The translations under genes and the position numbers were made by a program. A model generated the notes under the pieces. The model worked only from the letters and a program-made list of their open reading frames with translations. It made no database searches and was not told the origin of the DNA. From NCBI GenBank assembly GCA_017436185.1, contig JAFSDP010000018.1, positions 115,142 through 179,141 on the forward strand: a DNA stretch of 64,000 nucleotides, written 5' to 3'. Positions 7,210 through 14,622 of the stretch are shown here, piece by piece. The stretch is from Alistipes sp. Lineage in GTDB: Bacteria; Bacteroidota; Bacteroidia; Bacteroidales; Rikenellaceae. Position 1 is the stretch's first letter; each line of letters starts with the position of its first letter.

Positions 7210-8421
7210 ATGAGTAACATTAAAATCGGTCTGTTTGGCTTTGGCGTGGTCGGCCAGGGTGTCTATGAGGTCATCCGCAAGTCGAAGAATGCCCACGCCG
7301 AGATTGTCAAGATATGTGTCAGCGATCTGAATAAGCCCCGAGCCATCGAGGTGGACAGAAAGTTGCTGACCGATCGTGCCGAGGATATTCTGCAGAATCC
7401 CGAAATCAACCTCATCGTCGAGGTGATCAACAACGCCGAGGATGCCTACCACATTGTCAAGACGGCCCTGCTGAATGGCGTGCCGGTGGTGTCGGGCAGC
7501 AAGGCGATGTTGGCCAAATACCTGCCCGAACTGATTGAGATTCAGAAGCAAAACAACGTGGCGCTGCTCTACGATGCCTCGTCGTGCGGCTCGATTCCCG
7601 TCATCCGCAATCTGGAGGAGTACTACGACAACGACCTGTTGTTGGAGGTGAAGGGTATTCTGAACGGCTCGTCGAACTACATCCTTTCGCGCGTCTTCGA
7701 CCACCACGAGGCCTACGATTCGGCCCTGCGTAAGGCGCAGGAGTTGGGCTTTGCCGAGAAGGACCCCTCGTTCGACATCGAGGGCTACGACTCGCTCTTC
7801 AAGCTGGTCATCATCACCGTGCACGCCCTGGGTACCTACGTGGCCCCCGAGCGCATCTTCACCTACGGCATCTCGACCATCCACGACTCCGACATCCGCT
7901 ATGCCCGTGAGAAGGGGGTGAAAATCAAGTTGGTGGCCCAGGTGGTGAAGGTGAGCGACGAGCACTTCACGATGTTCGTGATGCCCGAGTTCGTCGGCCC
8001 GAACAAATACATCTACAGCGTCGATGACGAGTACAACGGCGTGGTGATTCGTGGCGAGTGCTACGACCGCCAGTTTATGTTCGGCAAGGGGGCGGGCTCG
8101 CTGCCTACGGCCTCGTCGATTTTGAGCGACGTGATGGCCCGTCTGCACGACTACCGCTACGAGTACAAGAAGCAGAACTACCTGCAAAAGCCCGACTACA
8201 CGACCGACATCACGTTGAAGATTTATGTGCGCTACTCGGAGACCAATATCCAGCACGTGCTTGATTTTGAGGCCATTCACGAGCAGTATATCTCCTCGGA
8301 GAGCAACTATGTGATTGGCGACATCCGCCTTTCGGAGCTTATCGCCAAGCGCGAAAAACTCCACGCCAAGGACCTCTTCATCGCCAATATCCCCATCTTC
8401 TTCCTCAATCAGGACAATTAA
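7210..8421 (+). CDS. hom: Homoserine dehydrogenase
   Basis: A 403-residue monofunctional enzyme that reduces aspartate semialdehyde to homoserine. The Rossmann start is KIGLFGFGVVGQGVYEV. The central catalytic domain has LLEVKGILNGSSNYILSRV and AQELGFAEKDPSFDIEGYDS, including the conserved Glu and Asp/Lys region. The C-terminal part (residues 310-403) is short and not clearly an ACT domain. It supplies homoserine to MetX encoded immediately upstream. A strong terminator closes the unit. Confidence 0.94.
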   Translation: MSNIKIGLFGFGVVGQGVYEVIRKSKNAHAEIVKICVSDLNKPRAIEVDRKLLTDRAEDILQNPEINLIVEVINNAEDAYHIVKTALLNGVPVVSGSKAMLAKYLPELIEIQKQNNVALLYDASSCGSIPVIRNLEEYYDNDLLLEVKGILNGSSNYILSRVFDHHEAYDSALRKAQELGFAEKDPSFDIEGYDSLFKLVIITVHALGTYVAPERIFTYGISTIHDSDIRYAREKGVKIKLVAQVVKVSDEHFTMFVMPEFVGPNKYIYSVDDEYNGVVIRGECYDRQFMFGKGAGSLPTASSILSDVMARLHDYRYEYKKQNYLQKPDYTTDITLKIYVRYSETNIQHVLDFEAIHEQYISSESNYVIGDIRLSELIAKREKLHAKDLFIANIPIFFLNQDN

Positions 8422-8451
8422 CCCCCTTTTGGCGGTGCAAATAACCAATCG

Positions 8452-8484
8452 GGAGACAACCTACAGCGGTTGTCTCCTTTTTTT
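8452..8484 (+). terminator. Terminator after hom
   Basis: GGAGACAACC and GGTTGTCTCC form a perfect 10-bp stem with a 6-base loop, followed by seven T. Confidence 0.9.
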
Positions 8485-8498
8485 GTCGATTTTTTTGC

Positions 8499-8506
8499 TA
8501 TCTTTG
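8499..8506 (+). promoter_or_regulatory. -7 box for the TPR lipoprotein gene
   Basis: TATCTTTG lies 18 bases before the ATG at 8525, directly after the hom terminator. The -33 element is not clearly spaced. Confidence 0.5.
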
Positions 8507-8524
8507 TCCGAAACGAACACTTCA

Positions 8525-10171
8525 ATGCGCTTTTTAACCACCGTTTTGCTTTTGTTGTTGGCTGTTTCGTGCCGGCAGGCTGCCCGCGACACCGTTGCTC
8601 GGGCCGATATGCTGTTGTCCGACCAACCCGATAGTGCCCTTGCCCTGCTTGAGGGGCTCGATTTTCATCGGCTGCACGGTCGTCGGCTGCGTGCCCACTA
8701 CGCCTTGACGCATACCGTTGCCCTCGACAAGAACTATATCGACTCCGACAACGACTCGCTCTTCCGCTACGCCTTCGACTACTATAGCCGCCACCGTGAC
8801 GACTCCCTCCGCTCGTTGGCCCACTACTATCGGGGACGTATCTACCAAAACGGAACGCAATATCGCCTGGCCACCGAGTCCTACCTGACGGCCCTGCACC
8901 ACCTCGACACCACCCGCAGCCACTACCGTACGGGGCTTGTCTATTCGCGCCTGGGCGAAATGTATCGCGATCAATACAATTTCAACTCGGCCCTCGACTA
9001 CTTCCACCGTGCCCTCGATGCCTACACCTCGGCCCGTGCCGAGGTTGCCTGCTATATGACAATGGGGGAGTTGGGCTATGCACACTATAAACTCAAAAAC
9101 TACCATCAAGCCGAAGATTGGTATAACCAAGCATTGCAGAAAGCAGAGAAATATGCTGATAGCTTTAATGCTCCTATTTATATTAGCCATATGGCTTCTC
9201 TATATAGCGATATGAATCAAAATGAAAAGGCTCTCCATCTTCTTCGTTCATTAGCTACAAATTATCCTGAGTCCGTTACAGAAAACTATTATCTTACTCA
9301 GGCAAAGGTCTATTTGTATGATACGAATCTTCAGGCCGCAAAGTCAGCATTTTTGCAATCCAAACTTTGTGGGAAGGGTGATAATATCTATTCAAACTTG
9401 TTGGGGATAAATATTTCACTTTTTGAAAATAATACTCAGCAGGCGGGATACTATATCCGTCGTTACATCCTCCAATCGGATTCGGTAATGTGCGTAACCC
9501 TCCAAACGACCATTGATGCAGCCGAGCGACAATTCTATGCCGAACAAAATGCCCATAACCAATACAGACTCAGGGTTCGTAAATGTGGAGAAGCGATAGC
9601 AGTTCTCTTACTGCTCATTGTGACCGGCTTTGTGTTTTATCTCTATCGGCTTCAAACCAAACGCCGTGAACAAAAGATTTATAACTATATGGCTATCGTT
9701 GAGGAGTTAAAAAAACAATACAACGATTTAGGGCGAAAACTGCAGATTAAGGAGGGAAATGAACAACTTTACAAGCAGGCACTTTCGAGCCATTTCACAC
9801 TGCTCGACGATTTGTGTTTGCACTTTTTCGAGCGTTCCACCACTGCTCTGCAACAAGCTAATATCTATAAAGAGGTACGGACTCGATTAAACAGTTTGGC
9901 CAACCACGAAGAGGTGGACGAGGAGTTGAATGCAATCGTCAATACGTTGCACAACAATGTGATGAATCGCCTCACCGAACAACTCCCCAAAATCAAAGGG
10001 GTCGATTTGCACTTCTTGCGATTGTTGCTTGCCGGTTTTTCGCCCCAAGTCATCAGCCTGATTTTGGAAGATAGTGTACACAATATGTACGCACGAAAAA
10101 ACAGAATCAAAATGAAGATTGTGCGCTCTGATGCACCCGATAAAGAGGAGTTTTTGCGTCTATTCGATTAG
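8525..10171 (+). CDS. TPR lipoprotein with membrane segment and C-terminal HTH-like region (Bacteroidota sensor-regulator type)
   Basis: A 548-residue protein. It has a lipoprotein signal (LAVSC, Cys16) and TPR-like helices at about 20-340, for example GLVYSRLGEMYRDQYNFNSALDYFHRALDAY. A single membrane helix follows at about 355-378 (AIAVLLLLIVTGFVFYLY), then a coiled coil, then a C-terminal block (LRLLLAGFSPQVISLILEDS, KNRIKMKIVRS) resembling a degenerate LuxR-type helix-turn-helix. Similar TPR proteins in Bacteroidota sit beside small secreted genes and are thought to regulate them. Codon use changes sharply near 9060, from GC-rich to AT-rich. An earlier in-frame start overlaps hom and its terminator and was rejected. 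Confidence 0.75.
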   Translation: MRFLTTVLLLLLAVSCRQAARDTVARADMLLSDQPDSALALLEGLDFHRLHGRRLRAHYALTHTVALDKNYIDSDNDSLFRYAFDYYSRHRDDSLRSLAHYYRGRIYQNGTQYRLATESYLTALHHLDTTRSHYRTGLVYSRLGEMYRDQYNFNSALDYFHRALDAYTSARAEVACYMTMGELGYAHYKLKNYHQAEDWYNQALQKAEKYADSFNAPIYISHMASLYSDMNQNEKALHLLRSLATNYPESVTENYYLTQAKVYLYDTNLQAAKSAFLQSKLCGKGDNIYSNLLGINISLFENNTQQAGYYIRRYILQSDSVMCVTLQTTIDAAERQFYAEQNAHNQYRLRVRKCGEAIAVLLLLIVTGFVFYLYRLQTKRREQKIYNYMAIVEELKKQYNDLGRKLQIKEGNEQLYKQALSSHFTLLDDLCLHFFERSTTALQQANIYKEVRTRLNSLANHEEVDEELNAIVNTLHNNVMNRLTEQLPKIKGVDLHFLRLLLAGFSPQVISLILEDSVHNMYARKNRIKMKIVRSDAPDKEEFLRLFD

Positions 10172-10226
10172 TATTCAGGTGGTTGCGATGTGCCGTTGAT
10201 TATATTGCTGATTATCAGCAGTTTAC

Positions 10227-10264
10227 AAGAACGATGAGATTTTTGCAATTTCATCGTTCTTTAT
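10227..10264 (+). terminator. Terminator after the TPR lipoprotein gene
   Basis: AAGAACGATGA pairs with TCATCGTTCTT around a 13-base loop, followed by TTTATTTTG. It separates the regulator from the DUF3244-like gene. Confidence 0.75.
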
Positions 10265-10345
10265 TTTGTTGATTGTCAGCTATTTGTTGATTCGGTCGAT
10301 GAGATTTTTTTGCGTTAAAAATTTCGTACAAGGGGTCTTTGTGTC

Positions 10346-10353
10346 TAATTTTG
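10346..10353 (+). promoter_or_regulatory. -7 box for the DUF3244-like gene
   Basis: TAATTTTG fits TAnnTTTG and lies 22 bases before the ATG at 10376. A TTTC at 10322-10325 is 20 bp upstream and could be a weak -33. Confidence 0.45.
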
Positions 10354-10375
10354 TACAAACAAAAATCTTAAAACT

Positions 10376-10734
10376 ATGCGCAATTTTCTGTTGATTATTT
10401 TTGCACTCTTAATTTGTTGTACGCAGAGGATCCTCCTCAAGTGCCGAACGAAGTAATTATTGGTAAATTGGATAAACCCAGAGGTCCTCGTTCGCTGACC
10501 GAGGTGGTTGCCTATGCACACGTGGCGACGAATACCGTAGAGGTGTCGTTTGTGGCACCGATGGGCGAGGTGACCCTCTATCTGACCGGCGAGAGCGGTG
10601 TGGTCGATATGGCGGTCGTGGATAGTGCCACCGAGAATGCCACACTCTTGCTCGACGACACCGCCTCGGGCAACTACACCATTACCTTGGTCGATGCACT
10701 TGGCAACGAATATAGTGGTGCATTCAGCCGCTAA
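10376..10734 (+). pseudogene. DUF3244-like small secreted protein, frameshifted after the signal peptide
   Basis: The ATG at 10376 opens a clear signal peptide (MRNFLLIIFALLICC), but that frame stops at 10456. The mature part continues in the adjacent frame: LYAEDPPQVPNEVIIGKLD, then a beta-sandwich of about 95 residues ending NYTITLVDALGNEYSGAF, to a stop at 10734. This fits the DUF3244 family of small secreted Bacteroidota proteins. Insertion of one base near 10415-10440 would join the two parts. The only start in the second frame is a TTG at 10414. It could be a real mutation, a phase switch or a sequencing error. Confidence 0.65.
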
Positions 10735-10782
10735 CTGCGCTAAACACACCTATATTATATACTAACCTTATAACTTTCCTCA

Positions 10783-12423
10783 ATGAAACAATTTTACTTA
10801 ATGTTGTTTGCGGCTTGTGCGCTATTGTGCAGTTGCTCGCAAATGGATGAGTCGGTAGCTCCCTCGACCAAGGTGGAGCGAGTAGCTAAAAAAGGCGTGC
10901 TTTGTCTGCCTTCGCAAGAGGCGTTTGCTTCGTTGGTGGATGCCCTGAAAGCGGCTGATACCTATGATATTAACGACCTGCCCAAGACCCGTACCGATGG
11001 TGTGACCGGTAACGAAGATTTCGTCTCGTTGCGTCAGCACCTTATTGACCAGGGTCTGCGTGAGTTTACCGATGAGGAGTTGGCCGAGATTACGGCTGAT
11101 TCGCTTATTTATGATCCCGAGGACAGTCTGATTGTCGATCCCTATATGATGGCAATGCTCGATGCAGATCGAGAGGTGCAAATCGGCGATAAAGTGTATC
11201 GCTTCATCAATGAAGGACTGCTTATTTACGATGCACCCTCTATCGTGATTGACCCGATTGGCGACCCCTTCAACCGTGATTCGCTAAATGATTTCTCGCC
11301 CGGTGACCTAGTTCTTCCCGAGGATGGATTAAACCTTGCACAGGGAGAAATGACACTTGTTCAGGACGCCAACGGAAATACGGCCGAATTGTATGGTGTT
11401 GATTACGGCGGAGAAGATGATGGCGAGCCCGATGACAATGAATATATGGACCATGATTTCGTCGGTGGCGATGGTGGTGGCGGAAGCGGCTCCAGTGGAG
11501 GTGGCTCCGGTAGCAACGATGTGGATGAACAAGATGAAGAACCCGGTCTGCTTTTATGTGATGGTAATGTTGTCCCTGGTGATAAGATTAACTTTGCTCA
11601 TTATGAGCAAGGTGAAGGTGATGGAAGTTGGATTTCAAAGGGCATTTCTAGGTTGTTTGATGGCTCTAATGTCAATGTTGTGGTTGTCAACAAATTCAAC
11701 TCAAGATATAGGCTGAAATTGCGTATGTACGATATTGACTACATCATTTATGAATCATGTGGTATGACGGTGCGCTTCCAAAAAAGAACTTTGGGAATTT
11801 GGTGGCGAAAAAGAGCGGAAAAACTCTATTTTGGGTGGTCACCCCTGGAAATTGAGAACTCCTTTCCGTACAAAATTTTCTTTGATCCGGGTAATCCTCC
11901 TGCACCTGAAATTGATCTGGGCGCAGGTGATGCTCCTACCGGTATTGCAAGACATCCCGAAGTCATAAAGAGAAAGATGCCATTTAGTGATGAAGAAGTA
12001 GCCTTGTTTTACGTTCACCCTAGCGATTATGATTTTCAATCTGGTAATGTAGATGGGTTCTTTATGGCTTATGAATCGCAAAGTGCAGCTTTTAGACAAA
12101 GATGGTTTAATTATTTGACGGCGAATGGCCTTTCTGCTACGCACGTTGGTTTTTATACTGCATCAACGGATAATTGCAAGATGTTGTCGATACTCCCTCC
12201 TCAGAGTTTTGTGATGGAGGACTCTGGTAGAGAGGCCGTTACATGGGAAGAGTTGCGATTGGGTATGGCACTTCAGTTCTTTTTCTCATTTGGAGATTCG
12301 TTCTCTTTAACTGATGTGAAATTGAAGCGCGTAAACCTCGATGTTAAAATTCTACGAGGTGGAGTGTATGGTGCAGCTAAATATAACAATGAATTTAGGG
12401 CTTGTATGATTGGAACAAAATAA
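10783..12423 (+). CDS. Unknown surface lipoprotein with glycine-serine linker
   Basis: A 546-residue protein I cannot assign to a family. It has a lipoprotein signal (ALLCSC, probable Cys18). An acidic helical and strand region runs to about 225, then a Gly/Ser-rich linker (about 228-244), then a C-terminal region with RMYDIDYIIYESCGMTVRF and KRTLGIWWRKR and several further strands. The C-terminal two-thirds is AT-rich compared with the flanking core genes. It follows the DUF3244-like gene by 48 bases and precedes a small outer-membrane protein, suggesting a surface complex. The linker suggests two separately folded domains. Confidence 0.6.
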   Translation: MKQFYLMLFAACALLCSCSQMDESVAPSTKVERVAKKGVLCLPSQEAFASLVDALKAADTYDINDLPKTRTDGVTGNEDFVSLRQHLIDQGLREFTDEELAEITADSLIYDPEDSLIVDPYMMAMLDADREVQIGDKVYRFINEGLLIYDAPSIVIDPIGDPFNRDSLNDFSPGDLVLPEDGLNLAQGEMTLVQDANGNTAELYGVDYGGEDDGEPDDNEYMDHDFVGGDGGGGSGSSGGGSGSNDVDEQDEEPGLLLCDGNVVPGDKINFAHYEQGEGDGSWISKGISRLFDGSNVNVVVVNKFNSRYRLKLRMYDIDYIIYESCGMTVRFQKRTLGIWWRKRAEKLYFGWSPLEIENSFPYKIFFDPGNPPAPEIDLGAGDAPTGIARHPEVIKRKMPFSDEEVALFYVHPSDYDFQSGNVDGFFMAYESQSAAFRQRWFNYLTANGLSATHVGFYTASTDNCKMLSILPPQSFVMEDSGREAVTWEELRLGMALQFFFSFGDSFSLTDVKLKRVNLDVKILRGGVYGAAKYNNEFRACMIGTK

Positions 12424-12432
12424 GTATATTTG
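12402..12432 (+). promoter_or_regulatory. Promoter overlapping the end of the lipoprotein gene
   Basis: TTG at 12402-12404 and TATATTTG at 12425-12432 are 20 bp apart. The -7 box lies just past the lipoprotein stop codon and 29 bases before the next start, so the small outer-membrane protein may be transcribed on its own. Confidence 0.5.
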
Positions 12433-12460
12433 TAAACACGTTCTAACCAATGAGTTTCAT

Positions 12461-13018
12461 ATGAGAAATTTACTAATTGTCTTATTGTGCTTTGTAAGCA
12501 TACAAGTATCTGCACAATCATTACCTCAGGTGCGAGCTTTTGAGGGTGAGTTTAGCTATGGTATGGCAATACCGACCAATGATTTGGGTGGTGATGGGAA
12601 AATCGGTAAAAACAGATTGCTCCAACTCGAGGTGCGCTACAACCTCCCTTGGCACCCCATCGACGTAGGTGTTTTGTTGCGTGGTACAACCATACACCGT
12701 CTATATGAACCTGTAGATGATGTGTGGCCCACGGACGCCGATTGGGATGTGTCGGCGTGGTACACAATGGCTGTTGCCGACTACAATTTCCGCCGTGGTA
12801 GCGATGCTTCGTTTTTCGTAGGATTGGGTGCAGGTATCGGTTCGCAAGATGCGTGGAATGATGACGATGTTGATGTAAAATTCTGTATGATGCCTCGTGT
12901 AGGCGTTGAGTTGTGGAAACACCTCCGATTGACCCTCGCCTATACCTATATGGATAAACAGACAAACAATTTTGGTCTTTCGATTGGCGTTGTCTTTGGC
13001 GGCGGCAACAAAAAGTAA
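12461..13018 (+). CDS. Small outer-membrane beta-barrel-like protein
   Basis: A 185-residue protein with a signal peptide (MRNLLIVLLCFVSIQVSAQ). Alternating aromatic/hydrophobic strands follow (LQLEVRYNLPWHPIDVGVLL, AWYTMAVADYNF, FFVGLGAGIGS, LTLAYTYMDKQTNNFGLSIGVVFG). This resembles small 8-stranded outer-membrane barrels. The start at 12461 was chosen for the signal peptide; an earlier in-frame start lies over the -7 box. It closes the accessory island and is followed by a terminator. Function unknown. Confidence 0.7.
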   Translation: MRNLLIVLLCFVSIQVSAQSLPQVRAFEGEFSYGMAIPTNDLGGDGKIGKNRLLQLEVRYNLPWHPIDVGVLLRGTTIHRLYEPVDDVWPTDADWDVSAWYTMAVADYNFRRGSDASFFVGLGAGIGSQDAWNDDDVDVKFCMMPRVGVELWKHLRLTLAYTYMDKQTNNFGLSIGVVFGGGNKK

Positions 13019-13081
13019 AACCAACACGGCGTACAGAAAATACCTTTGTTTTCCTCCTTTTTTTGTACATCCGGTTGGCTA

Positions 13082-13113
13082 CAGCTCCAAGTTATCTTGG
13101 GGCTGTTTTTTTT
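13082..13113 (+). terminator. Terminator closing the 8.5-13 kb island
   Basis: CAGCTCCAAG and CTTGGGGCTG form a 10-bp stem (one G-U) with a TTAT loop and eight T. Confidence 0.9.
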
Positions 13114-13125
13114 GTTTTTGGGGAA

Positions 13126-13167
13126 GGTCGCTATAAGTCGCTATGGGTCGTTTTAGGTCGCTATGGG
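13126..13167 (+). repeat. 9-10 bp tandem tract, left arm of repeat element copy 2
   Basis: Four GGTCGCTATA/AGTCGCTATG/GGTCGTTTTA-type units. They have the opposite orientation to the units at 13266-13371, so the tandem tracts form inverted arms around the central palindrome. Confidence 0.7.
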
Positions 13168-13168
13168 A

Positions 13169-13258
13169 ATGCCCTGTTTCGTTAAACTCCTTAAATTCCC
13201 TAAACTCTTTAATTTCCTTATTCTCCCCACTTTTGCAGCACGGGTTACAAAAATGTAA
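13169..13258 (+). CDS. Possible 29-residue small protein ending ARVTKM (speculative)
   Basis: ATG at 13169 opens a 29-codon frame through a 9-bp-periodic CTTAAA/CTTTAA tract and ends TFAARVTKM, with its stop inside the palindrome. The mirror frame at 2677-2787 ends TRVTKM. The repetitive KLLKFPKLFNF part looks like a translated repeat, so real coding is doubtful. Confidence 0.15.
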   Translation: MPCFVKLLKFPKLFNFLILPTFAARVTKM

Positions 13259-13263
13259 CCCGG
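13236..13263. repeat. Dispersed palindrome GGGTTACA-n-TGTAACCC, copy 2
   Basis: Contains GCAGCAC plus GGGTTACAAAAATGTAACCC. Core arms and the left flank match copy 1 at 2669-2693. It lies between oppositely oriented tandem tracts in a 415-bp gap between genes. Confidence 0.75.
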
Positions 13264-13265
13264 CC

Positions 13266-13371
13266 ATAAAGACCTATGAGGCCTATAAGACCTATGGGTC
13301 GTTATAAGAGGCCGACCTAATCCCCATAACGACCTATAAGACCTATAATGACCTATAGCGACCTTATCATC
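13266..13371 (-). repeat. 9-10 bp tandem repeat, right arm of element copy 2
   Basis: About ten GACCTAT-type units. Bases 13331-13371 are the exact reverse complement of 2501-2541 (41 of 41). It is therefore an inverted copy of the element at 2.5 kb. Confidence 0.8.
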
Positions 13372-13393
13372 TTCCTCAATGCTAAATTTTGCA

Positions 13394-13435
13394 TTAAAAA
13401 AAGAGGGCCGTGAAAAATCACGACCCTCTTTTTTT
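13394..13435 (-). terminator. Bidirectional-looking terminator after the TSCPD gene
   Basis: AAGAGGGCCGTGA and TCACGACCCTCTT pair with one mismatch around a short A loop, with A- and T-runs on both sides. It touches the stop codon of the TSCPD gene. Confidence 0.8.
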
Positions 13436-13688
13436 ACTCCAGCGCTTTGCGGAGGGCTTTGGCCAACTGATCGGGGCACGAGGTGCCACGACCTCGGCAG
13501 TCGATGCCCTCCAGGCGGGCGATGGCCTCCTCGGCCTGCATCCCTTGGACCAGTGCCGCCACGCCCTGCGTGTTGCCGTGACATCCGCCGGCGAAGCTCA
13601 CTTGGGCAATGGTACGATCTTCGTTCAGCGTGACGATGATGGCCTGCGAGCAGGTCCCCACAGTGGGGTAGGTGATGGTTTTCTTCAT
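13434..13688 (-). CDS. TSCPD domain protein (TIGR03905-like)
   Basis: An 84-residue protein matching the small TSCPD family: YPTVGTCSQAI at the N-terminus, SFAGGCHGNTQGVAALVQG in the middle and RGRGTSCPDQLAKAL at the end. The three conserved Cys could bind a metal. The domain is related to the C-terminal piece of class II ribonucleotide reductases, but the function of the stand-alone form is not established. The start at 13688 removes an unconserved upstream stretch that would overlap the yajC terminator. Confidence 0.85.
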   Translation of the reverse strand: MKKTITYPTVGTCSQAIIVTLNEDRTIAQVSFAGGCHGNTQGVAALVQGMQAEEAIARLEGIDCRGRGTSCPDQLAKALRKALE

Positions 13689-13701
13689 AGTTCGAGTTAA
13701 A

Positions 13702-13738
13702 AAAAGGGGGCAGACAAACTCGTTGTTCGCCGCCCCCG
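13702..13738 (-). terminator. Terminator after yajC
   Basis: On the minus strand GGGGGC pairs with GCCCCC, with an inner ACAA/TTGT, followed by seven T. Confidence 0.7.
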
Positions 13739-13764
13739 AGGTTTTACGTCTCCCGCTTTGGGGA

Positions 13765-14088
13765 CTACTGCTGCTGCAACGACGAGGGGTCGGCAACAAC
13801 CATATTCTTGTCGATGCGCAACGTTACGTCGCTATCCACCTCGATCAAGAGGGTCGTCTCCTTGACCTCCTTCACGGTGGCATAGATACCGCCGGCGGTG
13901 ATGATCTTGTCACCCTTCTTCAGGGCTTCGCGGAACTGCTGCATCTGCTTGCGGCGCTTGGCCTCGGGACGCCACATAAAGAGCCACATCACGAGGAACA
14001 TCAGGCCGAGCATAATCAGAAAACTGTACTGCTGCATAAAGCCGGGCTGCGGCTCGGTAGGTACTGCTTGCAAGAAATTAATCATCAT
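13765..14088 (-). CDS. yajC: Preprotein translocase subunit YajC
   Basis: A 107-residue single-pass protein. The membrane helix is at about 22-38 (SFLIMLGLMFLVMWLFM), followed by the hallmark RPEAKRRKQMQQFREALKKGDKIITAGGIYATV. A KOW-like tail follows (LLIEVDSDVTLRIDKNMVV). YajC associates with SecDF-SecYEG at the inner membrane. Two adjacent ATGs (14088 and 14085) cannot be told apart. Confidence 0.93.
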   Translation of the reverse strand: MMINFLQAVPTEPQPGFMQQYSFLIMLGLMFLVMWLFMWRPEAKRRKQMQQFREALKKGDKIITAGGIYATVKEVKETTLLIEVDSDVTLRIDKNMVVADPSSLQQQ

Positions 14089-14196
14089 TGTATTGGTTTT
14101 AAGTGTTACGTTTGTTTGCTATCGTTTTGTTTCGACAAATATAGTCGATAATTTTTCGTTTTGCAAATCTCGGCGGCCCCTCTTTTGGTCGTTTCG

Positions 14197-14613
14197 TTAC
14201 TCAATCTCGGCCTCCACCCAGAGCTTGAGCGGCTCGGTGCCACCCTCCAGGTGCAACTTCAGCAGTTTGAGTTGCCAGCCCCACTCACCTCGGCTGTCGA
14301 AGTAGAGGGTCGCCGCACGGCTCGACTCGGGGGCCATTGGCTCACGGCTCAGCTCCAAGGTGGTGCATCCGCAGGTGCGCTCCACCTCCCGAACGAAGGT
14401 GGCTCGCTGCGAGGCGTTGCGAAAGGCAAGCGGGTAGGCTAAAATCTCCCCCTCGTGCAGCCGTCCCAGACGGATGGTGTCGCTGCCGCCCCGAGCCAGC
14501 ATCGCCTCGTCGATCAGAATCGTATGGGCGGCATTGACCTGTTGTTGCGCAGGGCGTGAACTGCACGCCGCAGCGAGCATCGCCACACCGACAAGAACGC
14601 CTCGGAATCGCAT
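14197..14613 (-). CDS. DUF1573 lipoprotein
   Basis: A 138-residue protein with a lipoprotein signal (MLAAACSS, Cys17). The mature part is an Ig-like beta-sandwich with the DUF1573 signature: LGRLHEGEILAYPLAFRNASQ, then CGCTTLELSREPMAP. It is Bacteroidota-typical and of unknown role. It lies 9 bases downstream of argS and is probably co-transcribed with it. Confidence 0.82.
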   Translation of the reverse strand: MRFRGVLVGVAMLAAACSSRPAQQQVNAAHTILIDEAMLARGGSDTIRLGRLHEGEILAYPLAFRNASQRATFVREVERTCGCTTLELSREPMAPESSRAATLYFDSRGEWGWQLKLLKLHLEGGTEPLKLWVEAEIE

Positions 14614-14622
14614 TTTATTGCC

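Noticed and set aside
7111..8448. A 445-codon antisense frame over hom
   Set aside because: Val/His/Leu-rich shadow of the real homoserine dehydrogenase gene.
10376..10456. A 26-codon stand-alone peptide from the DUF3244 signal sequence
   Set aside because: It is better explained as the signal peptide of the frameshifted downstream domain.
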